A DNA stretch of 64,000 bases, taken from NCBI GenBank assembly GCA_018398575.1, contig JAGTXZ010000010.1, positions 2,356,001 through 2,420,000 on the forward strand, read 5' to 3'. Shown in pieces: positions 31,846 through 43,348 of this stretch. The notes under the pieces are model-generated. The model was not told the origin of the DNA. It ran no database searches and saw nothing but the letters and a program-made list of their open reading frames with translations. Source of the stretch: Ampelomyces quisqualis. Lineage: Eukaryota > Ascomycota > Dothideomycetes > Pleosporales > Phaeosphaeriaceae. The first letter of the stretch is position 1, and every line of letters starts with the position of its first letter. A program made the translations under genes and the position numbers.

Positions 31846-34800
31846 TTTGTCGGTTGGTAGTTGGTTGGAACTTTCAAAGTTGAGAGAATGATTCTTGGTT
31901 GAAAAGGTATATATAAAGAATGGAAGCTGGCTCTGCAAGATTTGAGTAGCGAAAAAGGCAGCGAAAGATGGTTGCTATAAAAGCTGGTGAATGTAGAGCC
32001 TGAATGAATGTGGATGATTTTGATGCCTTGGGCGTCCACCACTATACTTATAACATCTGCATTGCTACTCCACCTTGCTCGAAGCCTTGGATATCCAGGG
32101 TTCATCGACTAGGGCGCAATCTGCTTGCTGCACCGGCACGCTTTGATGTGAACAGCATCGATCGGTGTGAAACCACTTCAATATCCACATCGCGACTTGG
32201 CAACGCTTGGCCTACCCATGCAGGCCGGAACAGGCTTCAATTCTTATCTGTCACGATCAGATTCTTCAGAGCGAGGGTCTGGGGAGCGAGTGGAATCCCG
32301 GTCTCCTGAGTCCTTGTCATTTCTGGAAGGGTAGTTCCTATGGACCTATGCTCTCTCGTACCGGCCCAAACCCGATACATGATGCGCTAAACCTGTCTCG
32401 TGGTAGCACGACCTCTCGTTCGAGATGTTCCTCCAATTGCGGAGTAACGCAACGTGCAATTAAGCTAAAACGAGCTAAATCAAAGGCCCGTCAGTGTACA
32501 TGTCGTTTGTATTTTCGAACCCAAGTCCCATCCGCTGGACGCAATCTCATGCACCATGCCACACGGACCACGGTCTACTAGTCCCATGCTGCATGCACCC
32601 CGCGAAATCTAGGCTCTTCTCTTCCGGCGAGAGATTGCATTTGTTTATTCCGTGCCGCGTGGAGCAAGGTACGCGCATTGGAAGGATCAAGTTGTGTCTA
32701 CTCCTGCAGGCATTAGCTACCACTTGCAGTCCATCAACCGGAGAAATTTGATGCCTGTCGCTCTCGAGGCGGATTGTTGAAACACCAACACGTCAATGAT
32801 CGGTCTATGGTTTCGTACCTTGCAGCAGCACAACCCAGCGCGGTACCCACCAGGAACATGTTTGATCCGATGTTAATTTCTCCGGGCACTAACAGCCCGC
32901 CCGCCCGCATGGCTTTGGCATTCAGTTCGAAACTAAGCCGACGCTCGCACCATCTTGGCTGCCTACACGATGGCGTGGTGGAGAACGTGGTCGAGCATCA
33001 TGACACGTCGGGGACATGAGTTTTGCTCCGATGTCGCGGGCATTGATCCGACCCGCCAGGGCAATTTCTGATTTGCCTTCCCAAAAAAAAGGAGGTGTCT
33101 CTTTTACAACTCATCAACCAAAAGTCGGTAGTTCGAAGCCGGACACGCCCAAGCCAAGGAGAAGTCTAGTGGAGTGGTGGAGCGACTTGGACAGTCCAAA
33201 ATGGCGGAGCCACTCTTCCGCCAGCACATCAAATTTTTGGCGTTTGTCATGCTTCGACCACAACATGAATCGAACATTGACAGGCTCCTCCCGTGTCGAT
33301 GCCTGTCGCCGTTGTTATGCCATGCTAGTGTGCCTCAGGAGACCTCAAGTTGCCCTGCCTGTTGGACTCCGCTGCGAATCACGATGGTTGCACGATTCAA
33401 CGCGAAGATCGCCAGGAACAGCCAAAACAGCCCTTGACGTTCTGGACTCATCGCTTGAACTTGCCCAGATATCGACGAAGGACATGTCCATGACTTGTTC
33501 CCACCAGAAGAAGTCAGGGCACCGGTCTCGAAGGGGTTGCTGTGGACCTCGCCGCTGCTCTGCACGAATTGCTCCAGTGTAAACGTACCTGGCCCACGAC
33601 CGAGCCGTCCCCAAGTGTCGGTGAAGAGTTATCATCGGTGTGCAGTCATTTTCGCCGCGCGCCAGACCTTACATGATGCCCTGCACTTAGCACCCAGCGC
33701 CCATGACAAATTGCTTTTCTCTCTTTATCAAGAGAAAAGGTACTACCGCAGTCGGAAAAGCATATCCGACATCATCAGGCTCTTTTTACCATGGCACCAA
33801 AGTCATCATCCCATTTTTCGAGGATAGCAAACTTCCGCTGGTCGCAGCAGGCCAACATTCTCTCAACCTGACGCTTTTCGCAAGGCGGGAGACCTTCAAA
33901 GCTGTCCTTGAGAGGCGAGGTTGCCGAGCTGTTCTTCTTCCATGAGATAATTAGCTCGGCGTATATGACCTCGTCGTGTGTGATGGTCTGGAAGAAGGAA
34001 GCCCTCGAGGCTTTGCCGTCTCTATCAAATCACCACCAGTGCCAGGAGGCTCCATGCTGACACGTCGTTCGCTTTGTCCAAGAGGCTTCAAGCAAAGGAA
34101 GAACACCACATAGCTTGTTCCTTGGGTCAGTGCTTATACAGCCTCAAGTCCGATGTGCTGCAACAATTATGAAATGGCATGAATTCATTTTGATATCATC
34201 GTAATGCGTGTACAAGCAATATCCGCCTCGTGCAGCTCACCAAGTGTCTCGTAGTGTTGCGATAGCGGCGATCACCACGTGGGCCAAGAAGATGCATGAA
34301 GCACAATCACTCTTTGCTGGAAGCCGCTATGCTACCTAACCAAGGGATGATACATAAATGCTCAGCTCCATCAGTGTGACAGCTAACAAGCAAGTCAAGC
34401 TTCACTCAAGCCTCCATCGATGAGGACGCTTGCCACCCATCCCAGCGAATAAGGCGGATCGCCCACCTTGGCAAGCCCCCTCTGGAGGTGGTATGGTCGC
34501 TATGCTGTTCGCGGTCTCGAGCGGCGAATCGACCTTCCTATCGTGTCCCAGCGGCACCGCACAATTGCTGATCAAGGGAACAAGACGCGCGAGCAAATGG
34601 CCTCTTCAACATCATCATACTGCTCAGCCACTCAGCGCTAGCGGCGCTCCAGGCATCAAGTCCTCCTAACGGCTGCTGCATGAGGCAGGTGGTATGTCAA
34701 AAGCCCGAGTCCACCGTTTATACTTGATCGGGTGCAAGCCGCTTGCTTCCGCCGCCCTCTTTCTTTGACCGTGGCTCTTTCGCTCATCACATTCCTCTCG

Positions 34801-34865
34801 ACGTCGTCGCACTGACTCTCTCCACGACCACCCTCAAAGCTTGCACACACATACCTCTACCCGTC
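31846..34865. other. Three-kilobase intergenic region
   Basis: Beyond the pectate lyase promoter, no ORF here has a family signature or plausible codon continuity. Base composition is moderate and not AT-rich, so it does not look strongly RIP-mutated. The last about 200 bp (CT-rich, 34740-34865) look like the promoter/leader of the next gene. Confidence 0.4.
31908..31915 (-). promoter_or_regulatory. TATA box of the pectate lyase gene
   Basis: The palindromic TATATATA followed on the minus strand by ACC lies about 65 bp before the start codon, a usual spacing for a highly expressed secreted enzyme gene in fungi. Confidence 0.55.
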
Positions 34866-35333
34866 ATGTTCTCCGCTGGTTTCGTATACTTTGCGCTCCT
34901 GCAAGTCGCATACGGCTTGGCCATCGCCCAGCCGCGCGATGATGCCGCCTCTTCCCACGGCCTCGCCGCACGCTCTCCACACGTGCAAAAGCGCATGGAA
35001 ACCGGCGTCAAAGTCGCGCTCGGCATTTGCATTCCCGGCGCAGTTTTGGTCGTCGGGCTAGGCCTTGTTGTTCTATTGATGTACCCGGCACAGCTCAAGA
35101 AGTTGCGGAGACAGAACCCGGGCGCCGAGATTGGTCTCAACGAACTCATGACGGGAAAAGTCACACAGCGACCGGCTCCGCCACCGTATTCGCCGAATCA
35201 TCGTGATTCGGCCGCGGATGATTCCAGTTTGGATGCTCCTGCTTATGAGCCGCCGAAACCGGTGCAGGCTGCTACGACGACAACAGTGACTCCGGCTGCA
35301 ACTGTGCCGGCGGAGGCAAGGCATGCTGCATAA
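34866..35333 (+). CDS. Small single-pass membrane protein with PPxY motif
   Basis: The 155-aa product has an N-terminal signal peptide (residues 1-20), a short lumenal/outer part ending near a KR site, one strong transmembrane helix (about residues 50-73, LGICIPGAVLVVGLGLVVLLMY), and a basic stop-transfer (LKKLRRQN). The cytosolic tail is Pro-rich and contains PPPYSP, a PY motif of the type bound by WW domains of Rsp5/Nedd4 ubiquitin ligases. Small PY-motif membrane proteins can act as Rsp5 adaptors, so this is a possible role but unproven. I do not recognise a named family. Its 3' end faces the next gene across only 55 bp. Confidence 0.7.
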   Translation: MFSAGFVYFALLQVAYGLAIAQPRDDAASSHGLAARSPHVQKRMETGVKVALGICIPGAVLVVGLGLVVLLMYPAQLKKLRRQNPGAEIGLNELMTGKVTQRPAPPPYSPNHRDSAADDSSLDAPAYEPPKPVQAATTTTVTPAATVPAEARHAA

Positions 35334-35388
35334 CTATCTTGAGGACTTTGGTCGACATTTCTCGGCGCGAAGGGACATTGGAAGCAAA

Positions 35389-36875
35389 TCAAAGCATGAG
35401 GGTAGATCTGGAACCAACATTTTCCGACCCGTCCTTGTACATGCCCCAAGGCATCTGCGCCGTATCTTTATCAGCAAAATCGAAATCCCACAGTGCATCC
35501 AGATTCATTTCAGACTTGTATTACATTATCCATTTCAAGAGTCGTATCCGCATGTCTTCTCCCCACTTCCCCAAACCATATCCACTCTTCTCCCCACCCA
35601 CCCCAACACAGTCCAACCCTCCTACTTCTTCTACTCCACAATCAGCACACAATCAAAATCACCCAGGGAAGCACAAAACATTACCTTGCGCGCCGGAATA
35701 TCCACCAACTTGACCATGCCCGGCGTAACTCGCGTAATCGTCATCTCCTTTGCACAACGACACTGCACCACCTCGTCGAGCAGGCGGTCTTCAAATACCT
35801 GGAGCGGACTGCGCACGGCGCCGAAGAGCGAATCGCCACGCGGGGGGAACGAAGTGTATTCTTGAATAACGTCCAATTCAGCGTCGCCGGCTTCGTGGTC
35901 GCGCGACGTCTCTGCGATGCGGGGAAGGGGCGCGCGCGTCTTACCTTTGCCCTTGCGGTCGCGAGTAGTGGTGGTGGAAGAGGAGGAGGAGGAGGAGGAG
36001 GAGGAGGAGGAGAGGTCATGCCCGATGCTATGCACGTAGTTAGTTTCTAGTGTAGCATTCGTCGCGCGATCGCGAGCATATGAGTCGAGATTGGCTTGGG
36101 AGTAGCGGGAGAGAGGCGGAGGGGGCGAGGAGTGGACGAGGTCGGAGAGGGCGACGGACATTTTTTGGGCCGTCTTCTTCCAGAAGCGGTTGTTGGACGT
36201 GGGCGCGGCGTTTTCGTCTTCTTCGCTGGTCGAGAGACACTCGTCGCTGACGCCGTCGAGGACGCTGGTGTCGGGGTGCGCGGTGCGAGGACGGTCTTCG
36301 GCTTCGGGAGTATCGACGCCTAGGAGTCGTGCAGCTTTGGTAGGCGTGTCGGGAGGGAAGGGCGTCTGGTCCAGGCTCTGCTTAGATGAGCTGCTAAACG
36401 GGTTACGCAGCGCGAGGGTATGTTTCTTTTTGCTGCTCTCAGCGACCAAGCTCGTTGCGCTCTCAGCTGTTGGTGCAGGCGAGGCGTTGTCGCCAACTTG
36501 ACGCCGGTCATGGATGATAGGGCCCTCAGTCGGAACACCCATCGGCGGACCTACGCCAGTCAGTATTACAGGCAGTTGCGCGTACTTGGAAGCACACGTA
36601 CGGAGATTCATCATCGACTGCGAGGCCTCGAGAGGGACCGCAGCTGCCTCAGCATGCGTGCTGGTCGCGCCTTCCTGCGCTCCCGTATGGATACCAGAAC
36701 CCGTACCACCACAGGCACCACCACTACTACCACCAGAAGCAGTCCCACGATTCAGTACAGGCAGCGTGTTCGAGCGCGGAACGCGCGGAGGACGCGACAA
36801 ACGGCGACGCTGGCCAGCGACTCGAGCCGCGGGCTGGCGCGAGGGGACGACGAAGCCGCTATTATTACTCGTCAT
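35389..36875 (-). CDS. Disordered Ser/Pro-rich hypothetical protein with poly-serine tract
   Basis: I do not recognise this family. The predicted structure is 36875-36602, 36550-35685 and 35514-35389 (421 aa). The 51-bp first intron has GTACGT, CTGAC and TAG signals although the frame stays open through it. The 170-bp last intron is inferred because splicing ARK to SEMNLDALWDFDFADKD yields a far more protein-like end than read-through to 35631. The N-terminus is basic (RQPAARVAGQRRRLSRPP). A conserved-looking segment lies at the C-terminal third (RSPLQVFEDRLLDEVVQCR, ITRVTPGMVKLVDIPARK). The serine run near residue 315 is encoded by a GGA/AGG microsatellite. There are no membrane segments. 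Confidence 0.6.
35979..36013. repeat. AGG/GGA trinucleotide microsatellite in coding sequence
   Basis: About eleven consecutive AGG units on the plus strand encode the poly-serine tract of the minus-strand protein. The repeat is in frame, so length changes alter only the serine count. Confidence 0.85.
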
Positions 36876-37435
36876 CTTGAGCGCGCGGATCAAGAGTTGG
36901 AGAGAGAGAGCGTGATTTGACTGGATGAGAATGGAAACGCCAATGGTTGCGATGGGTGGCGCCAGAAATCGAGTTTGTTGTTGGATTCGTCGAGTCGCCA
37001 GCAAACGCAAACGCGCCGACAATCCACGGTGAAATTCGGAACGGAACGGTATCAACATGACGTTGCCAGGCGAACCCGACGTGAAGACGATAGAAGAAGA
37101 TGGATTAGTGGCGTCATGGCAAACGCTTTCACTGTGTCGAGGTGAACGCGGAAGGAGCGACCATAAATGCTGAACAGAGGAAACGGGAATGTAGGATTCG
37201 ACGGATTGCGAGAAATTGGTGTGTGAGCCATTACCATGGAGTATACAACGACCAACGAGCGACCATGCCTCAACCTGTGTTACAAGTGGAACTATGCTCA
37301 GGTCCATGCCGACCGCAAGGAACGCACAGGCCCTTAGCAGAAAACTCTCAAAGTACTCCACGATCAGCTAATAGATTGACGCTTCGGTGCTTGCCTTCTC
37401 CTCCTCCATCTCCACGCGAAACACCAAGTATCAGC
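36876..37435. other. Intergenic region between two minus-strand genes
   Basis: This 560-bp gap is the promoter of the disordered-protein gene and the 3' region of the lipase-like gene. The 35389-36875 frame is open upstream to 37361 but without an ATG that fits the protein. No other feature was seen. Confidence 0.5.
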
Positions 37436-40400
37436 CTAAGATACCTCATCGTCCTTTCCAGTTGTTGCACTCTCTACACTCGGCCTAGCCATCTGTTCCC
37501 TGAGCCCACTCTCACTTCTCGACTTCTTCGCTAGAGGTGAACTCGGCGCGCTCTTATCCAAAGAGTTATTCAATCCCAGTCCAACTTCACTGATCTTGAT
37601 GGTAGGCGTCACAGGTGGGCTGGCAATTTGTCTGCCCTCGGAGAGAATTCTGGGAGACCCACCGAGTGAATGCAGCGAGTCCGGCTCGTGAGACGGGGAC
37701 AATTTGCTCGACTTCTGTGACTTGCTGCTTGGGCTCGCGCCTAGCCCACGATGGACTTCAATCGGAATGGGAGCTGGGTGATGACGTAGAAAATCGGTCA
37801 TCTCTGCGTCGCTGGTGCCCTGCGGTGACTTGGGCTGATTCGGGAGCTTCGGGGTGTTGAGCTGTAGGAACTTCTGTATCGCGGTCCGATCATCATTCTC
37901 ATCTTCCTCGTCAGAAGTGCCATCGAAGTAGGCATCCCAGTCGCCAGAGCCAATGCTCTTGGTACTATCCATCGTGTTCACCCGCTTCGGGGTCCTGTGG
38001 AGAGACTTGAGCGGCGCCAGCTCATCCGGTACTTCTCGCAGCTCGCTGTCAGTACGCTCTATGGGCGGCTGCGAGCTCTGTTGCCCTTTGACGTGCTCGC
38101 CATCTGCTTGCACGGGGTTCAAGACACCTTGAGCACGGTCAAGCGCAGGTTCATCCTCATCGCGAGTCTGGGCTGAGTATGTGTCGGCAAAGTGCGTATC
38201 GCAGAGATGCTTTACCACCGGCCAGCCATATGCGTTGGCGAACATACGACGAACTATCATATTGTTGTGCGCATCGGGTTCCAGGCGAACAAGGACTTTC
38301 CGCCAAGAGAGGTCCCTGTGATAGGCGCGCGCAATTTTCTCCTCTACACGCATCTGACCTTCGTCTGCATTAGCCGTTGAGCCTTGTGATCCGTTGCTAC
38401 CGACGGACATCGAGCGTGCGGCGGCGGGACGTTTCTTCGACGGCGGAGGTGGAATATCTTCTGGGTGGTAAACACGATCGTGGAAAATTGTGCGTGCTCG
38501 AGTTGACGGATCAATTATCCATGACTGGGGAGGGACAGGCGGGTTGATCAGATCCCCAGCAGATTCAAAGATTGTGGTCTTGGGCGGCGCGCGTGAGCTC
38601 TTTGGATTGGCAACGATAGAGTCGCCACGGGTTGCTTGCGGTCTCTTTCTCTGGTCGCTGGCATGAGATGATGACTTTGTCGACGCAGACGTCTCCTCTT
38701 CGTTGTCCTTATGAACTGTTTGGCTTCGGTTAAACATCTTCTTGTCTTGCGTAGTGTGCTTCCCAGTCGGTCGGATGTAACTCCACCACTGCATCAGTGT
38801 ATTTTGTGGCTGGAAGTATTGGTCATCTTCAGCATCACCCTCATCATTCTTCTTCAGTCCTTCAGCATATTGATGATCTGCAGGCCGAGTGATTGTTTGC
38901 GCTTCGTCGTCCTGGTTCGTGGTATCCACGCCAGGAAGTGGCACCGCGGTGTCGTCCCCATGGCGAGATGGCGAGGCGGCGCCTTCACTCTCATCGTCTG
39001 AGAAATTGACCCTTGATGGACTTGGCGAAGCATTCTGTCCCGTCAATTGACCGAATCCCCATACAGCGACGGTGCCGATGAGTCCGTTTTCTCTTCGCGC
39101 TTTGTCAACTCGATCGAGACCCCGCCAGTCGAGGAACAGCAAGCAGCTTGTCCGAAGAGGCACGATGCCATCGTTGACAACATTTGAGTACAGCGTGCGG
39201 TTCCGGAACATGCGTAACACGATGTGAGCTGGTCCAGTGGGGAGGATACGCAGGAGCGGCTTAGCACCCGGATCTTCTTGGTCGTGTTGATTCGGCGACT
39301 GGTTTCCAAAGACACTGCTCATCGCTGTCCAACCGCTTTTCGCTATCGTGGGTGTCCTCCACGTGAGCCCAAGATCTTGTCCAGTTCTGCCCACCAAACC
39401 AAAGTCCAATGCGAATTTTACGTACATGGGGTTCTCATTGCTGAGGCCCAGCATTGGAGACGCCATGGCGATGAAGTTGATAGGCTTGATCTTCTCAAAG
39501 AATTGGGGGGAGTGCTTGTGAATATATGCAATGGCGTAGGTTTGTACGAGTCCTCCTAATGAATGTCCGATGAAGCTGATGCTCGTAAACTTGTACGCTC
39601 GTTTGTCTTTCGAAGGTGGCGGGCGCTGAACGGTGCTCCCGTCGTGCGCCGGTATGCCTTCGTCAGGTTTGTCTTTGACAGGCGAAAACGTGTTTGATAT
39701 CTTCTGGCCGACAGACTTCTTGATGGGCAGGAACGGCTGGTCGGGATATGTGAGCTGGAGGACGTACTTGGCGAGGCGCTTCCCGAGGTACTGGATGCCT
39801 CGTTCGGTCTTAATCACGTTGCCGTTGAAGCCGCGGACAACGACTTCTTCTTCGTCACTGTCATCCCCATCGCGTTGGTCTGGCATCTCGTCTTGGCCGC
39901 CAGACAGGGGCGCTGTTGAAGTGTTCTTTGCATCTTCCGACTTGTTGCCAGCCCCTCTCTGTTCTCGTCGCCTCCGCCTCCTGTCTTCCCGAGCCTGCCT
40001 TGCCGTGGCATCGATGCTCTCCTTGAGATACAACATGTCTGCGCCGAGATTGCTGTGGAGTCCGTGCGTCACAAGCACAAGATGAATGTGTTTCTGCTTG
40101 ACTCGGTCCGCCGGCTCGCTGCTGTCTTGGTCCTGCACTTCAGGCAGCTCGGGCTTGTTCCACAGGCTGGTGGTGTCATCGACCACCAGCTGAACAGCCT
40201 TGGAGTAGACGCCCTTGGGCTGCGCCGGGTGGTTCGAGACATGCTTTTGCTTGCCCTGCTGGTGGTCCTGGACCTTGCCGGGTGTTCCATGGCTGTTGCC
40301 CGTGACTGCCGTGAAGCCCAGATCCAAGGACCGCTCGTCGCGGGCGACCAGCACTTCGTAGTTGACCGACGCCGAGTTGGAGAAGATGATCTGCGAGGCC

Positions 40401-40966
40401 ACCTCGATTATCCACGTCGCGCTCCTGGGCGATCCATGCCCGTTCCTGCTCTCGTCGCCTTGCCGCAGGTGCTCCGGGACCGTCAGCTTGGCGCTCCAGG
40501 ACCCGCCGGCCTTGACGTTGGGCTCGAACTCGGGATAGCCGTAGGTTTTGGAGTCGTCATGCTTGCTGTTGGGGTTGAAGGTGGAGGGATAGGCCGAGAC
40601 GTGGATGGTGTAGGGGCCGTGGAGGTATGCGGCGCGCAGCGGGATGGCCGACGTGTTCCGGATTCGGACGTGCAGGCAGGCAGGCGCAGGCAGTATGCGG
40701 TCTTCGGCGGGCGTGTATGTGACCGTGTATCTGCGTGGCTCGTCTTAGCATCCCGCGGCGCGGCCAGCCCGCACAACGTACCGGACCACCTCGCCGACTT
40801 TGACGCTGCCCGTCTGGTGCAGCAGCAGCATCCTGATGGCGCGCCTCCTGTCTGATTCCAGCTGCGTGCGCGACTGTGTTCCGCACAGGAAATACGCAGG
40901 CTCGGGTTGTGTGCTGCCGTCGTCGGGCGTTTGCGCAAGCTGATATGTGCGCGGCGTGAGCAGCAT
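37436..40966 (-). CDS. DUF676 lipase/serine-esterase-like protein (ROG1 type)
   Basis: Two exons (40966-40782, 40730-37436) with a 51-bp GTACGT...CACGCAG intron give 1,159 aa. The N-terminal about 200 residues include a beta-rich region (VGEVVRYTVTYTP, CLHVRIRNTSAIPLR). The alpha/beta-hydrolase core follows, with LVTHGLHSNLGADM (oxyanion region, about residue 286) and the nucleophile elbow FIGHSLGGLVQTYAI (GXSXG, about residue 449). Then come LNFIAMASPMLG-like and NRTLYSNVVNDGIVPLRTSCLLFLDW, which carries the acidic residue. The His is probably in the ANAYGWPVVKHLCDTHF region near residue 830. The core is interrupted by a charged insert. The last about 300 residues are disordered and Ser/Pro-rich. 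Yeast Rog1-type proteins are monoacylglycerol lipases; substrate here is inferred. Confidence 0.88.
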
Positions 40967-41273
40967 ATGGCGGACCTGCTCTACTCAGCTCGTCCGAGAC
41001 TGGGTGTGGACAAGTTGTACAATATGAACAACAAGCAGAGCCTCGAACCGTCACTTGTTGTACATATGAGCGTTTATGCATGGTCACGCTGCGCGCCTAT
41101 TCTTGCTCGCGTGGCTCCTTTTCGCCTCACATGTCTTTCTGCACCCCGATTCCCGAGACACGTGACCTACCGTGACTACATTACATAATCACGCATGCTT
41201 ATCTAACTACATTAGCGCTCAAATCTTATCTAAAGGCAATCTTAGATACGCTCCATCGAACATAACAGGAATC
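40967..41273. other. Intergenic region upstream of the lipase-like gene
   Basis: It is probably the promoter of the minus-strand lipase-like gene. It separates the housekeeping side from the APH patch; no gene was recognised. Confidence 0.4.
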
Positions 41274-41984
41274 ATGCAACCCCCTTCTCAAGATCAAAGC
41301 GACCAATCTCCGGCTTGCCGGTTGAATCAAATGGTTATGAGAAAGCTGCAAAAAGCCTTACAAGCGGATCCAGAAGTTGATCTTGTGTCACAAATCCCTT
41401 CGTTGTATTTAGGTCGGCTTGCTGATTGAAAGGCAAACAGTTGGTCGCATTGCATCCAAGTATTCTAGCGTTGAATATACATCTAACACTTCGTAGGTGA
41501 CCACGACAATGGCCAACGTTTGAAGCGTCCAGAACCAGAGACCTCGCAGTTTCCTGACGACGTCCGACATTTCCTTGAAGGAAATGAATCAGCGACAGTC
41601 CTGTTCCCGCTCTCTGTATCTGTCCAAAGTCTTATTGAAAGCAGCGGTGACGAATCGTCCCTTGCCTACAGCGTCTGCAGACTGGTAGTGCAGAGCGAAA
41701 TTATCTGGAAGCCTGAGTTTGGTAGACACAAAATCGTCCTTAAGTGCAGTCCTAGTATTGCTCTGAAGATTATAATTGACATAAGGCGATGCAACATAAC
41801 TGGCATCATTGACTGGCAACATAGCGGCTTTTATCCAGAGTACTACAAATCCACAAAGGTGATGAATAGACTGTCCACGAATGAGGATAGCGACTGGTAC
41901 CTGTTCATTCCTGAATGTATTTCACCACTTCAAAACGCACAGAAATGGCTCCTCGACGCCCTCTGGTGGAAACATGTAGAGTAG
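41274..41984 (+). pseudogene. Truncated APH-family kinase-like gene, catalytic loop deleted
   Basis: Two reading stretches appear. The first is 41274-41429 (LNQMVMRKLQKAL, DLVSQIPSLYLGRLAD). The second is about 41520-41984, which begins without an ATG. It carries an N-lobe-like piece (SEIIWKPEFGRHKIVLKCSPSIALKI) that jumps straight into the C-lobe hallmark ITGIIDWQHSGFYPEYYKS. The 80-100 residues that normally lie between, including the HxDxxxxN catalytic loop, are missing. GTAG-type splice sites between the two stretches are possible (acceptor CACTTCGTAG at about 41497), but they would not restore the missing part. This looks like a relic of the family represented by the gene at 45346. Confidence 0.55.
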
Positions 41985-42397
41985 CAAGTGTCAGGTATCA
42001 TCGACCAGGACCAAAATAGTCTGAGATGAGTGGTCAAGCGCGGGAATAGTTCCTTATCCAAACGAACTCAAGCGATATATCAATAAAATACACTGGCCAT
42101 GCAACTAGGACCATGCAAGAACTTGCCATTTATGTCTGGACACTGCTTGCCTCAATACTCTCCGCGCATGTTCCGAATCATAACCAACGTGCAACCGCTT
42201 AAGCCCGCCCCACTCTTCCGCCACTAGCTCCACTCGGACGACGATGACTTACCCGCCCCACGAGCCGAGCGGAGTAGTTGAGAAACCACAAATATGTGTT
42301 AGGAAAAGCGTTACTAACCAACTCCTATTCATTCTTTTCGATAATCTAAACCATAGTCAAGTCACTCAACATTGCCTCGGTCACTCTTGGTTCGATC
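41985..42397. other. Intergenic region before the hydrolase gene
   Basis: The 413-bp gap holds the promoter of the next gene. No element was recognised. Confidence 0.45.
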
Positions 42398-43348
42398 ATG
42401 TCGTCTTCGAAAGCAAAACCCCAGCGCACCATCTCACCTGTCGTCATCCCACCCGTACACGACCATAAGACGACCATGATCATTCTGCATGGTCGCGGCT
42501 CCACTGCCGAGAAGTTTGCTGAGCCGCTACTCACCCATATGGTTTCTTCTGGCGACACTGTACCAGTAATGTCGACAGAGTCGCCCTTGAACGATTCGGC
42601 CTCACCTGCGAAATCTTTCCAAGAGCACTTTCCAAAAACAAAATTTGTTTTCCCAACTGCTCCTCTACGACGAGCAGTTCTCTTCAAGCGAAGCCTCACG
42701 CATCAATGGTTCGACAATTGGTCTCTGACTGAGCCAGAACTTAAGCAACACTTGCAAGCCCAGGGTCTGCGAGAGACGAGCGCCTACCTACACGACTTGC
42801 TCAAAGATGAGATTAAAATCGTTGGGGCAAGTAACGTTATACTCATGGGTCTCAGTCAAGGTTGCGCTGCTAGTATTATTGCTATGCTTCTGTGGAGAGG
42901 CGAGCGAATTGGAGCTTTGGTTGGCATGTGTGGCTATGTGCCATTCCGAAAAGGGATGTATGAATCTGTGGAAGATGCAGAAAGCGGCGATATTGATCAA
43001 TTATCAGGGTCTGGTGACGACCAAGAAGACATGTTTGAGCGGGATAGAGAAGAAGCTCAAGGTGGCTCGAATTTTGAAAAGGCCACTGACTGGTTACGTG
43101 AGGAGCTTGGAATAACTCCAGACGATGGAGACCTTAATCAGCAGTCTTCTCGGTTGCAATCTATGCCAGTCTTTATGGGGCATGGAAGAGATGATGAAAA
43201 GGTACCCTGCCAGATTGGCAAACTAGGCGCAGATTTTTTAAGGAGCATGGATGCAAATGTCACATGGCAAGATTACGAGGGGCTTGGTCACTGGTATTCT
43301 CCAGATATGTTACGAGATGTAGTTTCTTTTATCAATAGCCTGAAGTGA
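42398..43348 (+). CDS. Alpha/beta-hydrolase, acyl-protein thioesterase/carboxylesterase class
   Basis: This intronless gene encodes 316 aa of the phospholipase/carboxylesterase (Abhydrolase_2) family, related to Apt1-type thioesterases. The oxyanion segment is MIILHGRGSTAEKF, the nucleophile elbow is LMGLSQGCAAS (Ser153), the acid is in GHGRDDEKVP (Asp265/266) and the His is in EGLGHWYSPDM (His298). The TAPLRRAVLFKRSLTHQWFDNWS loop also fits. An acidic insert (residues about 195-245) makes it longer than Apt1 (about 230 aa); fungal accessory homologues often have it. There is no signal peptide, so it should be cytosolic. All triad residues are present, so it is probably active; substrate unknown. 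Confidence 0.88.
   Translation: MSSSKAKPQRTISPVVIPPVHDHKTTMIILHGRGSTAEKFAEPLLTHMVSSGDTVPVMSTESPLNDSASPAKSFQEHFPKTKFVFPTAPLRRAVLFKRSLTHQWFDNWSLTEPELKQHLQAQGLRETSAYLHDLLKDEIKIVGASNVILMGLSQGCAASIIAMLLWRGERIGALVGMCGYVPFRKGMYESVEDAESGDIDQLSGSGDDQEDMFERDREEAQGGSNFEKATDWLREELGITPDDGDLNQQSSRLQSMPVFMGHGRDDEKVPCQIGKLGADFLRSMDANVTWQDYEGLGHWYSPDMLRDVVSFINSLK

Noticed and set aside
36420..36920. Plus-strand ORFs of 133-166 codons
   Set aside because: They are antisense to the disordered protein gene and show no family features.
40055..40855. Plus-strand ORF of 266 codons opposite the lipase-like gene
   Set aside because: Antisense shadow of the N-terminal part of the DUF676 gene.
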